From contig RPFO01000156.1 of NCBI GenBank assembly GCA_009746045.1, forward strand, positions 5,416,445-5,480,444: a DNA stretch of 64,000 nt. Direction: 5' to 3'. Within the stretch, counting starts at the first letter, position 1. Each line of letters opens with the position of its first letter. The translations under genes were made by a program, and so were the position numbers. The stretch comes from Mesostigma viride. Taxonomy: Eukaryota; Streptophyta; Mesostigmatophyceae; Mesostigmatales; Mesostigmataceae. A model generated the notes under the pieces. It was not told the origin of the DNA. It saw only the letters and a program-made list of their open reading frames with translations, and searched no databases. Shown here one piece after another: positions 33,101 through 43,536 of this stretch.

Positions 33101-34703
33101 GGCTCGGAAGGGCGAAGAAGCGAAAAGCTTCCCACGAAGCTGGGGGATTGTCCGCCGTGGTGGAGAGGGATGACCAACAGTTGTTGGAGGGAGGGGATGG
33201 AGGGGATGGAGGTCCGGCAGGAGGGTCTAACCGCGGAGAGACCCCCGTCGAGGTCAGAACGCAGCAGGCCGAACAGATGACGGGGCCTGAAGGTGATTCG
33301 GATCCGCCTGCGGCGAAGAAGCCCGCTTCTCAAGTGACTCGACGGGCAGTCGTGTCACTTGTTGAGGATGATGGAGGTGGGCCTTCCAAGCCTGCCGCGC
33401 GCAGCCCGTTTTTCAGGTTCCGAAGAAGCAGCTTCGGGTTCCCCCGGCGACTCTGCCCACCCCGGCGCCTCTGCCCAGTTCTCAGGTACCGAAGAAGCAG
33501 CTTCGGGTTCCCCCGCCGACTCTGGCCATTTCTCAGGTACCGAAGAAGCAGCTTCGTAAGCCAGTTGTGGCAGTGGCTGATTCGGACGACGATGCTGAGG
33601 AGGAGGAGGAGGAGGAGGACGACGATGCTGAGGAGGAGGAGGGGGAGGAGGAGGAGGAGGAGGAGGAGGAGCAGCACGTTGCTACCAAGAAATCCGCCAA
33701 GGGTGGGAAGGCTGCGGAGCACGTTGCTTCCAAGAAATCGGCCAAGGTGGGGAAGCCTCCCAAGCCTGCCCTGCCTCAGAAACGGCGTCGAAAAGCAGTT
33801 GTGCTTTCAGATTCGGACGATGAGGAGGAGAAGGAGGAGGAGGATGGCGGCGGAGAGGAGGAGGACGGGGGAAAGGAGCGCGTTGCTTCCAAGAAGTTAC
33901 CCAAGACCGCGAAGACTGCCAAGGTTGCCGAGCCCGCCAAACCCGCCCCGGCGCCTGCCCCCCACCCCCAGACGGGGTCTACCTGCGAGCAGAGGTCGAA
34001 GGAAAAGGCCAAAAAGGGTAAGAAAAAATCTGCGAGTGAATTCTGGTATGTAGAGTGTTTTGATTTTTTACGGTTGGCAGTCCGATTTCTACTAACTCGA
34101 TTTTAGTCATGCGTTGATGGCATGATCGGTTTGCTCGCAGGTAATGAGGATGTGGAGCAGTTACTTCGCTTGGCTAATGTGGCGGTGGGCTTCGGACCAG
34201 CGGCTGTACATGCTGACACTTCCGGACGGGAGGAGCCTAAGGGGGCGGAAGACAGTCAGGCGGGCGATGAGGATGATGACAAGCCCACGTTGGAAATGAG
34301 ACTTATGGACGGGGAAATGGGGTTCGGAGCACCAGAGGCCTTTTGGTGTGATGGGTGGACTTCAGCCATTATGCAAGCAGGGAACAAGGATACGGCTACG
34401 CCAATGTATGCCAAGCTAGAAGACGTCATGCTTTATGGGCAGGTGTCTGGATACGACACCAAGTGGAGGGACGTCGCATTTAAGTTTTTCGCTGAGGGGG
34501 AGAAGGGAGGGAAGTTGAAGAACAAGTTGTGGTGGATGCCGCTGGACTACGCGATGAAGGTGGTAAAGCTGACGGATGGCAAGAGCTGGAAGGATGTGGA
34601 AGTCTGGGCGCCTGCAAAGGAGATCGATAAGAAGAGGAGGAACTCGAAAACGGAACAGCAGATCGCGGAAGCGAAATTACGGAAGAGGCCCTCGAAAGTG
34701 TGA
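30102..34703 (+). CDS. Gene Z: large intron-containing gene with acidic/basic tail, function unknown
   Basis: Best start is ATG 30,102 (MAGLRVERLDDL); a 2-base GT-repeat indel near 30,172 joins it to the frame FLDMLKYCSS. Exon 1 ends at 31,274. Intron 31,275-31,529 carries three palindromes, and exon 2 begins AVLTGKLEKL in phase 0. A last intron lies at about 34,046-34,140; the stop is at 34,703. Frame breaks occur near 30,468, 32,190, 32,865 and 33,410. Contents: an N-terminal globular region (FQYADPDGQRAYFARGL…), a helical middle (ASLPMMDAVIDCIMS…), Lys/Gly repeats near 32,570, three QVPKKQLR repeats (33,410-33,560), a long Asp/Glu tract (33,580-33,670), KKSAK repeats, and a C-terminal ~190-residue domain with Trp-rich motifs. 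No family recognised. The tail looks like a nuclear, histone- or DNA-associated protein, but this is inference. Confidence 0.65.
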
Positions 34704-34910
34704 GGGAAAGTTAGCACTTGGACATGCGCTGGCAATGCTCGTCCTATGGTTAATACAAAGGTTAGGATGATGTCGAGTCTCTCCACATAAAATTTACATG
34801 AATTACTAACTTTCAAGCCTCTCGATGTGGAATGTACGCTCAAATTGACATGAATTAAGCATTATGACACCAAATTAGCTCGAAAATACGCGATCGGACG
34901 CCAAATTCGC
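34704..34910. other. 3' flank of gene Z
   Basis: Non-coding stretch between the gene Z stop and the right TIR. Words such as CTCGAAAATACGCGATCGGACGC echo subterminal words at the left end. Confidence 0.5.
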
Positions 34911-34997
34911 GCGAAAAAAAGATATCGGACGATTGAAACTAGCGTTTTTTTCTTGCAAAATGCGCCAAAAATGACCCCATTCCGCGTGGGACCACCC
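34911..34997 (-). repeat. Right terminal inverted repeat of the giant element
   Basis: Reverse complement begins GGGTGGTCCCACGCGGAATG and continues through GCAAGAAAAAAACGCTAG and TTTCAATCGTCCGA. The element ends at 34,997 and is followed by GCCA, the repeat of the four bases before the left end. Confidence 0.9.
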
Positions 34998-35489
34998 GCC
35001 ATTCAAGGAACCAGGCATCAGTCAAGTTTATAACTACCCTTGGCGTGCACTACGCAAGCTAGCGATGATTGCCTTTGTGATGACAATGTGATGCCTTGTA
35101 ACGACTTGGAATAACATGTAGATCATGATGATTGTGTTTATGGATTGAAAATGTCATAATCAGTTGCGAGACATTATGAGTATAATTGCCAACATAAAAT
35201 CTGCATTTGATTATGATCACTGTGTGCAGTCATGATGAGGCAGTGACATGACGTATTGCCCATGATGACTTAGAACTGTGGAAGAATCTCTCATGCAATA
35301 TATGCACCATGCCACAAAGAGCTGGAATCACGTACGTCCATGTTCGTTTTCCAGTTGGACAAGTGCGAGATCGAGAAATATAGCGAGAATCAATGTCAGC
35401 CACATATAATCCCATAAAAGGGACCCAGATTAACTTAATTTCTTGAGTTGGCATCAAAAGTGTCCTAAATTTCGCAATTTGTCCTAATC
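34998..35489. other. AT-rich spacer right of the giant element
   Basis: No gene supported. It contains repeated ATGATG/TGTGATGACAATG-like words only. Confidence 0.4.
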
Positions 35490-35491
35490 CA

Positions 35492-35913
35492 GTGCAACAC
35501 CTCAAGGTGGAAGGGGAGCTCAAAACGAAGCTCCGGCCCATGTACCTGGGACCTCACCAGGTGCTGGAGAAATGGGATGATGTCATGTTCAAGGTGGACG
35601 TGCCCATCTCATGGATGGCACCGCGACAACCTTCCACCGTGACCAGCTCAAGCTGTACCACCACCAGAACTCGATCCAGGGTAGACTCAATCCCCCCGCT
35701 CCTGTGGAATACGACCCGGAGACAGGGGAACAGGAGGATGAGGTCGAGGAGACTGTCGCCCACCGCGATTCCGGGCGTGGTCGACAACGCCGATATCGGA
35801 TCCGGTGGAAGCTTTCTAGACATGGGGCAGAGGACTCTTGGAGGACGGAGAAGGAGCTCTCTGGCTGCAAGCGGTTGCTAGACGCGTACAAGAAGGTCCA
35901 CAGGTTACACTAG
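35492..35913 (+). pseudogene. Ty3/gypsy chromovirus integrase C-terminus with chromodomain
   Basis: The first part (ELKTKLRPMYLGPHQVLEKW…VFKVDVP type) is the integrase beta-barrel that follows the catalytic core in gypsy elements. After a frame change near 35,612 it continues FHRDQLKLYHHQ and then a chromodomain: VEETVAHRDSGRGRQRRYRI, RWKLSRHGAEDSW, followed by a terminal helix (LLDAYKK). Chromodomains of this group direct integration to modified chromatin. Core integrase, RT and gag are absent to the left, so this is a 3' remnant. The stop is at 35,913. Confidence 0.75.
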
Positions 35914-37099
35914 AGGTATGTACATACCATGCACAGGTACAGAGTACACTACTAGTCGGTATGGCACAACTTAGTACTCACGAGTGTCACTGTGTGTGGT
36001 ATTCTCCTGTGCAGACGGGCTCCCCAAAGGAGGCCAGTCCCAGCTCCGGCAACAGCGACAGTCCTTTGGTACTACACCTGACGCTCCCCGAGTCCCCGGA
36101 AGTCGCCCCAAAGGCGGACAGACCGGTGGTGCACCACACCCCTCCAGCGTCCCCAGAGGACAGCGCCCCAAAGGCGCTCGCGGCACGGCGGCTGGCAGTA
36201 CCGGACGCCGGACCTTCTCGGGCTTCCGGCCCTGGCAAACGGCTACGCATGGAAGAAGGGGAGACGAGGGTAACTTTGGACATAGAGGAATTAGAGCGAC
36301 AGGCCCGGAACGCCGCGGAGCTCAACAAGGAGACCTTCAACCTGAGGATGTGCCTGAAGGATTACAGCATGGAGGACGTGACCCTCGACCGGCGGAGGCA
36401 GCGATATGGGAAGTTTCCTTTGAATTATCTTGCGGCCCCAGCGTTCAGGTGGCCCAAAGCGAGGCAGGAGGCCTTCCGCGGGATGATGGGGCTCCACAGT
36501 GGTTTCAAGGCATGGAGACTAGGCGGGAGCGCCAGGGGCAGGTGGTGGTCGGCACGGCCTGGGAGACTCACCAACCCGGGTGTAAGTGCGATGATTGTAT
36601 GACCACGCTGACCGCACTCATGGCCTACCCACGAGTGTTTCTCCTGTTGGTTGCGCCGGAGCTGCGAGAGCGCCTCCGACGCAAACATCACGAGTTGCCC
36701 CTAGACGGGGCTCTGCGCGGCGCGCCCTGCACCGCTAACGGCCAATACTCCCTGCGACATTAGCAGGCGTTCGACCTCGTCCTGCAAGTGGATGAAGAAG
36801 ACGCCAACGGTGGGGAGGAGGATTACGACGAGTGGGATGACGACGACCTGCCCAACATGTTACTGCCGGCCGCTAGGTCTGACACTCGTGATGGAGAGGG
36901 CGCTAAGCGCCCCCCGGGCTTTGAGAACCGCCACCCAGGTCCCCCGCCGGGTCGCACCGCGCGGGAGGAGATCGCCCACCATCGGCGACATTCGGAACAG
37001 GGTGTGCGACTCAGCGCCAGTGACCGGGCGTGACCCAGTGGGCAGCGATCCCATGACCGAGCTCGCGATTGGGAGCGTCCCCGCGACTACAATGTCCGC
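35914..37099 (+). pseudogene. ORF downstream of the chromodomain, left half; split by hAT-like copy 1
   Basis: Reading from about 36,015: a Pro/Ser-rich region (PESPEVAPKADRPVVHHTPPA), a helical segment (VTLDIEELERQARNAAELNKE), then after a frame change near 36,510 a Cys-bearing piece (HQPGCKCDDCMTTL) and FLLLVAPELRERLRRKHHE, with a TAG at ~36,763. An acidic segment follows (EEDYDEWDDDDLPNM). The last codons before the insertion (RERPRDYNVRPD) continue in frame into 39,128 (MHESERSFRRV) once the transposon and one target copy are removed. I do not recognise the product. It may be an extra 3' ORF of the gypsy element or a flanking host gene. Confidence 0.45.
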
Positions 37100-37623
37100 C
37101 CTGACATCCATATTGGTCTGTACGGCAGTACGGGGTACTCGGTAAAACCCTTGCGTACTGTAAAAATACAGGTATTTTTGCGAGGGGTAAAAAATACGCG
37201 AAAAAACACGCAGTACGGCATACGGGGTATTTTTGAAATTGTGCTAAAAAAGTACGGGGTATTATTGAGGCCAAGGCTTAAAGTACGGGGTATTCTAAGG
37301 ATGTGTGGCCCTGCATCCAACAAATGTTACTATGTACTATGCTCTCTGCTATTCATTAATGAGCATAATGGCAGTGACTTGCCACCTGCCACACTTAGAT
37401 CGACATTGCAATACATCCTTCAAGTACATTTGTATATTGTGGACACGCAAACTATTGACCATCTAACACCGGTCTCTTTTATTACAATGCATTATTGACA
37501 ACATAATACATGATTGAATGGTATAATGCACCCAGAGCTCTGGCAGCCTCGATGCAGAGGATGTCATAGCACTGTAGATGGCAACTTCGCTGCACAATGA
37601 CAACAAGTGCATGCCACGAATCC

Positions 37624-38215
37624 CTAAGAAATAAAATCATTGGCAATGAACCCAGAATTGACCTTCACTGCTGCGGCAGGTCCATACTTTGCCACTGCCG
37701 CGATCATGTTCTTGTACGAGGCGCTGGCGGCGACGTGAAACGGAATGCCATTCTCGTAAAAGAAAGAGGCCTGGGCAAGGCGGACTTCCTGGAGCTGCGC
37801 ATTGGAAAAGCACTGTGGAATCGTCTTCTGCACTGCCTTGCCAGAGCCACAAGGGCCAGCACCCGGGGCAGTGGCAGGCAGAAGGGCCTTGGCAACGCGG
37901 GCACCGAGCACTGCCTTTTGCTCCTTCTTTTCCAACCGGGCTGCCTCAGCCGCCTGAAGCCTCCCGATCAGGCCTTCTACATTCCTAGACTGCTGGCAAA
38001 ATGTGGCTCCCTTGTTGGGGATGTGGCCGAGATGGCCGACAGCGCGATCCTTGCTAAAGTTGCCAGGCCTGCCGAACTTGTAATCGCACAGCTTGCACGC
38101 CTGGCCACCTCTGGCCGACTACCACGTCTTCCCCACTCACGGTCTTTTCCACCTCGTCAATCAGGTGGAGGTATTGATACTCCTCTCCCCTTTCGACGAC
38201 TGGAACTCTAGGCAT
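37624..38215 (-). pseudogene. Truncated hAT transposase: BED finger plus N-terminal region (copy 1)
   Basis: ATG 38,215 (MPRVPVV). After about 40 residues a frame break (near GGTAGTCGG) leads to QACKLCDYKFGRPGN and VGHLGHIPNKGATFC, a BED-type zinc finger (C-x2-C with distal His/Cys). The frame continues through LEKKEQKAVLG to SFFYENGIPFHVAASASYKN, a block typical of hAT transposases just after the BED domain, and stops at 37,624 (GFIANDFIS). The RNase H-like catalytic core with its DDE residues and the dimerisation domain are absent. Because both copies stop at the same place, this was already the structure of the mobile form. It could bind element ends but not cut. Confidence 0.8.
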
Positions 38216-38341
38216 AGTCGCCTCTTTTAGGATTGCCTAGCGCACAATACATGAACCGGCGCACCCGGCACCCTCTATTTGCTTTAATTGCGTCTTCACT
38301 CTTCTGCGTCTTTCTGGAAGTGCACCCGTCCCTAAACCTTA

Positions 38342-38786
38342 ATTAATTAATTAAACTCGTGCTCCCGTTGGGGAGTCACGGAGCACCGAAGTGCTTTTAA
38401 TCCCTGTGTGTGCACTACAGGAGAAAGGGCAGAGACCCCCAGTCTCCTTCATGCCAAAGGCATGCCACAGCTGCAATCGGGCGCGGCTAGCTAAAAGGAC
38501 AGGCTAACGATCCGGCAAACTGTGGGTGCAATAAGACCCATGTGAGCATATCATAGCAAGGAGCGTGGGCAAGTAATCTGAACATAGCCAGGGCGTAGCA
38601 TGGCTGTACTAGGACTAGGCTATGGCTGGTTGTGTACCGTGCGTTGGCGGCACGTGACTAGGTGTGTTGGCACAGCTAGGCAACATTCTAGGCATGGCTG
38701 CCTTAGCGGCAGTGACGCCAATGGTTACAAGCTAGGGCTATTGCTATTCTAGCCCGCTGGGGGCGTCCACATCTTGTGGTTGATCA
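38342..38786 (-). mobile_element. TTAA-tailed retroposon nested in hAT-like copy 1
   Basis: Flanked by the 13-bp duplication TCCCTAAACCTTA (38,329-38,341 and 38,787-38,799). The inverted second copy of the host transposon keeps the empty site. Nearly identical to 10,656-11,076 but about 22 bases longer at its 5' end (…CCACATCTTGTGGTTGATCA). Tail (TTAA)n at the left; terminal hairpin at 38,362-38,375. Confidence 0.9.
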
Positions 38787-39127
38787 TCCCTAAACCTTAT
38801 GATTCTGCCATGCATGCTCTGTCCCCTCGCAGCTTTTCTCCCGCGAATAAAAAATCCTGTCAAAAAATGTAGAAAGGCACACCGTCACGCGTGTACTATA
38901 TAGCAAGTAGCTATGCACTCGCTGCAATTTCAGCAATTTCAGTACCACTGACAGGTCTGGGCCTCTCCCCACCGCGTGACACGTCCACGACCTCCAAAAT
39001 TAATCGGCTAAGTCCAAAGTGAAAAACAGTGAAAATCGTACGGCGTACGCGGTCGAAAGCGTCAGTACCGTGGAATACGGCGTATTTTCATACCCGAGGT
39101 GCCGTACGAACCAACACGGCCTGACAT

Positions 39128-39522
39128 GCACGAGTCGGAGAGGTCCTTCCGTCGGGTCCTCTCAGCAGTGCACGGGCCGGCCCGAGAGGCTGCCCGCCCC
39201 GTCAATCGCGCGGCGGCTCCATGCAGAGGCCGCCTGTCCTGCACCACAGGGGATGGCCCCAAAGGCCAACCCCCTGCCAGTACGGGGGCAGGCGCCAGAG
39301 ATGGTCCGCTCCGCAGAGCGCGACCGGGTCCCAGAGGTCGATCGCGCGGCGGCTCCAGAGGCCGCCTGTCCTGCACCACAGGGGATGGCCCCAAAGGTCA
39401 CCCCCCTACCCGTACGCAGGCAGACCTCAGAAGAGATGGTTCGCTCCGCAGAGCGCGACCGGGTCCCAGTGCCCGAGCGGCAGACGGCGCGGGAAGGACA
39501 GTGGGGGCCGGCAGGGAAATGA
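39128..39522 (+). pseudogene. Right half of the split downstream ORF, with a 132-bp tandem duplication
   Basis: Continuation of the ORF at 35.9-37.1 kb. A 132-bp (44-codon) unit is repeated at 39,226 and 39,358, encoding CPAPQGMAPK…PLPVR…MVRSAERDRVP twice. The frame ends at TGA 39,522. Pro/Arg-rich, no domain recognised. Because the sequence is GC-rich, several frames are open; I prefer this one because the repeat period is a multiple of three and it continues past the insertion. Confidence 0.4.
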
Positions 39523-39599
39523 GATCCAGCCGAGGGTGGGGCGGGTGGTGTCACATGGAGCGGCGCTGTGCCAGTCGTGCTCGGAAACTCGTGGAGCTT

Positions 39600-40719
39600 T
39601 TTGGCGCAAGATCTCGGACGGGCGCGGCTTTAATCAGGTCGCAAGGGACCGCCCTTTCTGCGGTACGCGGGGCTGGAAAAGGTGAGGGGCTCGTGACGCC
39701 GCGCCCGCATCTCCTGGGGCAAACCCTGTCCTGCATACCAGTTGGTCGTGTCCACGTTGGGACACAAAGGTGTCCTCCTCACGCTCGGGATCGAAGTCGC
39801 CGGATTCTCGGCGGGGCGCGTAATCAGCGGACACCCGCTGCGACGCAAAGGGGGCCGACTCACGACGAACGCGAACGGACGTGGGATGCTCATAACCGGG
39901 GTCGTCCAGGGGCAGCCGACTGAAGTTGGCGTTGGTGGGCGCGCTCCTTGCTGGGACTCAGGGAGGTGGGTACATTAGGAAAGGGACCCGGGGGATCGTA
40001 GTCCTCCTCCTCGAGATCGTTCTGCACGTGGGCCGACCCTGACGCCCGTGGCGGGGATCTGGACCAGCTCTCGTTTGCTCCAAAGGAGACCCGACGGGGA
40101 TCCCTTCCATGACCCAGCCCCGGCCCGCCGCGGCCACGCCCTGCCCAAGGGTGGGTCAGGCGCGGGCGGCCACGCGCGTATGCCCCCAGCTGAGAGGGCT
40201 GCACGAACTCAGGCCGGCGGAGGAGCAAACGGCGAGCTAGCGAGCCGGCGGGCTATATGCGGCCTCTATCTCCTCCGATCCTCCTGCACAACTTCCACAG
40301 ATGGTGGTCGCTGCGTAGGAGGTACCATGTCCCAATTGCCCATATGCTGGGGCAATGGCGGTCACGGCTGCTGCTGCGGCTGCTGTTGCTGTCGCTGCTG
40401 CTGCTGCGTCGGCTGTCGCGACGGCTGAGACTGCTGAGACTGCATGAGGCTGTCGCTGCGGCGACTGCTGAGACAAATGCTGTCGCTGCGGCGACTGCTG
40501 AGGCACCTGCTGTCGCTGCGGCGACTGCTGAGGCGGATCAAACCCTAGGGCAGCTTGTTCTAGCTGCGACTCCAATGTCGTCTGCCGTTGTGCGTAACCT
40601 CGTGATGATGCACTGGATCTTTGGGACCCTTGGGAACCGTGACTGGACGTGCTCGCCACTTCCTGCTGTTCTTCCCTAACGTCCTTTGGGGACAGCCTAG
40701 AGTTCATATTGCCTGGCAA
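39600..40719 (-). pseudogene. Gag-like disordered N-terminal fragment
   Basis: Minus strand from about 40,711 (MNSRLSPKDVREEQQEV). It begins with Ser/Gln-rich sequence and three QQSPQRQ repeats, then an Ala tract. Further frames to about 39,640 read Arg/Pro/Gly-rich sequence (GRGRGGPGLGHGRDPRRVSF, then EEEDYDPPGPFPN). This resembles the disordered start of gypsy-type gag polyproteins, but there is no capsid core or zinc knuckle to prove it. Two or more frame changes. Confidence 0.35.
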
Positions 40720-41576
40720 GCAATATTATTCTACTAAGCTACTTGGCTTGTAGAGATTCTACTTCCGGTTACTACAATCCAGAAACGGGTTCATTCTGAT
40801 GAGTATTGCTCGAGATATGAGCAAGATACTGCTCTACTACATTTTACTTGGATTTGGTGATTCTACTGTGGTTCTTCAAGTGACGCGTGGCATACGGCGT
40901 CTTGTCACAGTGTACGATAGGACATTTAGTCTCCGACACTGCGGTCTATTCAATGCTATTGATTAGACGTAACAAATAGTGACAGGACTTGTGCGACAGG
41001 ACACTGATGTGACTATTTATGGATAACGAGTCGAGATCTGCTGGTCCAGAGTGAAGGACAGCAATATTGTGAGATGATCTGTCCTATCAGTCATCTGGAT
41101 GTGACTGCGTCACAATTAGTATATAATGAGTAGGACGCTGCCACTTGGTAGCACCACTTTCTCTGCACCTGTGTCCTCGCACCTTTGGCGACGGTTCTCA
41201 CGTGCCTCGTGCATTCTGTGCTGGTAGCCATAACCAGCAATGTAAACCTATTATTGATTAATATAACGACTTTCTCTGTAGATCAGTGCAGGCTGAACCA
41301 CAGTTCAGCCACAGTTTCTTTAACTCCTTGGGTCCTTTGGGGACCGTGTGCTACCTGCACCTTTCTTCTTAGGGGGCAGTTTGGGCCCACGTACCTCATG
41401 CACCAGCACCGTACTGGGTACACAATACACAGTACCTCCCCAAACACTGCATGTCAGGCAAGCACGAGAGAAAAGAGGAAGCCACAACTAATGCTTGTAA
41501 TAGTACTAATATTATCTACTAACTACTGTATCTAAGCTATTGGCAGTCTCACTCTATACCTAATATCTAGCTAGTA
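40720..41576. other. Non-coding segment, possibly LTR or leader of the gag-like fragment
   Basis: No gene. AT-rich, upstream (minus strand) of the gag-like frame, so an LTR is possible, but no second copy is present to confirm it. Confidence 0.35.
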
Positions 41577-42186
41577 GTGGTAGTCCGTGTTGGTTCGTAC
41601 GGCACCTCGGGTATGAAAATACGCCGTATTCCACGGTACTGACGCTTTCGACCGCGTACGCCGTACGATTTTCACTGTTTTTCACTTTGGACTTAGCCGA
41701 TTAATTTTGGAGGTCGTGGACGTGTCACGCGGTGGGGAGAGGCCCAGACCTGTCAGTGGTACTGAAATTGCTGAAATTGCAGCGAGTGCATAGCTACTTG
41801 CTATATAGTACACGCGTGACGGTGTGCCTTTCTACATTTTTTGACAGGATTTTTTATTCGCGGGAGAAAAGCTGCGAGGGGACAGAGCATGCATGGCAGA
41901 ATCATAAGGTTTAGGGACGGGTGCACTTCCAGAAAGACGCAGAAGAGTGAAGACGCAATTAAAGCAAATAGAGGGTGCCGGGTGCGCCGGTTCATGTATT
42001 GTGCGCTAGGCAATCCTAAAAGAGGCGACCATGCCTAGAGTTCCAGTCGTCAAAAGGGGAGAGGAGTATCAATACCTCCACCTGATTGACGAGGTGGAAA
42101 AGACCGTGAGTGGGGAAGACGTGGTAGTCGGCCAGAGGTGGCCAGGCGTGCAAGCTGTGCGATTACAAGTTCGGCAGGCCTGGCAA

Positions 42187-43536
42187 CAGTGATGGGTCAT
42201 ACGCGATACGCGTCGTACGCGGCCCCAGGTGTATAATGTATAATACGCGGTGTATAATGTATTATACGCTGATCGTACGCTAACCGTTGAAAACCCCTTT
42301 TTTGGCATGATTTTGAGGGGTTTTCAACATTCTGAGCAACCAAGCATAGTCTGCTGGTGTTTTTCCATACCTTTTGCCTATACATGACATATATAGCATG
42401 ACCTTTGGCATTGCCACCACTACCTAAATACAAGCTTAGTTTCTAACGGTCTAACTTGATAGTTTCTCTTCAAAATCGAGACAACATGCAACTAAGTATC
42501 AATACCAGTATCAATGCACAACTCACTGGAAAGGATAATAAATTTGTAGAACTCAAGATATGCATGCACTATACATTGCCCTGAGGTGTCGATGACATTG
42601 AAGGGCGTCGATGGCATTGAAAGGCGCAAATGAATGCCTCGCACAGCTCCTCGTCCAGCTGCTCTTTGCTGAGCCCATAAGGTGCGGGCAAATTACCGTC
42701 GGTGGATTGGCCCTTTGATGATCCGCTTGGCCCAGCCGCCCCAGCAGCGCGCCCCGAGGTGTTGCTGGCATGAGGGGACACCCAGTTAGAGCTAGGCGTC
42801 GGTTTCTACAACGTCTGCAAGCCTGTCTTTAAGTGCCGCCCGCACATCAGCCTGCTTCTTGGCGTCACTAGTCGCCTTCCTCTTCCTGGTATTGCTTTCC
42901 TTCTCCGCCTGCTCGACCAGCAGCCTGTAACGGAGTACTCCATCATCCATGTAGTAGTTATTTGTCTGCTGCCGATTCTTGAGGATGCGCTCTTTGCTAA
43001 TGTATGTCCAGACAGTTTCGGATGTGGCCTCTTCTTCATCGGGCCGCACATCATCATCGTGTTCCATTGACTCACGTGTCAGCCATGCCTGGATGTCGAT
43101 ATGCTACGATCTAGGTGCCAGACGACCACGACGTTGCTGGCACACCTTATCACCTTCTTGATCCAGATAAATAGGTGTACGTTTATTCCAAATATACTGT
43201 TGCTTATCACCTTCTTGATGATGAATCTTCAGCCTTCCCGCCTTCACCTTCCCGCCTTCACAAGTCACAATGAACGCGCTTTTAGCTTTAGTGCACTATA
43301 CACTAGCTAGCTCATCACGCAATTATTTGTTCCTACTACCGGTCGGCGCGCCGCAGTCTAGGCAAGCAAATGCACCCACCTCGTAAGCCAAAAAATGCCA
43401 AAAATACGCGAAAATACGCAAAAATACGCAAAAATACGCGTTGCGTATGAAAGTACCCCATTTTCGTACGCGCCGCTTGCGTATCGCGCATAATACGCTA
43501 AATACGGCGTATAATACGGCGTATGGCGCATCACTG
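42187..43536. mobile_element. Second hAT-type element (1.35 kb, non-autonomous)
   Basis: Inverted ends CAGTGATGGGTCATACGC and CAGTGATGCGCCATACGC, the CAGNGNTG type common in hAT. Flanked by the 8-bp duplication CCTGGCAA (42,179-42,186 and 43,537-43,544). Subterminal regions are crowded with TACGC/GCGTA words, likely transposase sites. No transposase is present. Confidence 0.93.
42792..43067 (-). CDS. Small unrecognised ORF inside the second hAT
   Basis: ATG 43,067 (MEHDDDVRPDEEEATSETVW), 91 residues. Acidic start, then TYISKERILKNRQQTNNYYM and a basic, helical end (EKESNTRKRKATSDAKKQADVRAALKD). A second short frame (42,569-42,781) follows in the same direction. No family recognised. It may be a captured exon or the relic of a transposase accessory ORF. 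Confidence 0.35.
   Translation of the reverse strand: MEHDDDVRPDEEEATSETVWTYISKERILKNRQQTNNYYMDDGVLRYRLLVEQAEKESNTRKRKATSDAKKQADVRAALKDRLADVVETDA

Larger units (their letters stand above)
7429..34997. mobile_element. Giant TIR DNA transposon, about 27.6 kb
   Basis: Both ends begin with GGGTGGTCCCACGCGGAATG in inverted orientation. The similarity continues for about 75 bases (a shared GCAAGAAAAAAACGCT block, then TTTCAATCGTCCGA), with an 11-base gap in the left copy. The element is flanked on each side by GCCA (7,425-7,428 and 34,998-35,001), a 4-bp target-site duplication. It contains a DDE-type transposase-like gene (minus), a small unknown gene (minus), three multi-exon unknown genes (plus), minisatellites, a MITE and a nested LINE. 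A dispersed palindrome is confined to it. A 4-bp TSD is known for the Sola superfamily of DNA transposons, so that is a candidate; I have not been able to test it. Confidence 0.85.
37108..39119 (-). mobile_element. hAT-like element, copy 1
   Basis: Ends CCATATTGGTCTGTACGG and, inverted, CCGTGTTGGTTCGTACGG. Flanked by the 8-bp duplication CCTGACAT (37,100-37,107 and 39,120-39,127), as hAT elements make. About 1.57 kb plus a 445-bp retroposon. The coding strand is minus. The same element in the opposite orientation lies at 41,585-46,120. The left end has lost CpG by transition (CCGTG to CCATA). Confidence 0.9.

Noticed and set aside
35230-35541. 103-codon minus-strand frame in the spacer right of the giant element
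   Set aside because: AT-rich chance frame overlapping the gypsy integrase remnant on the other strand.
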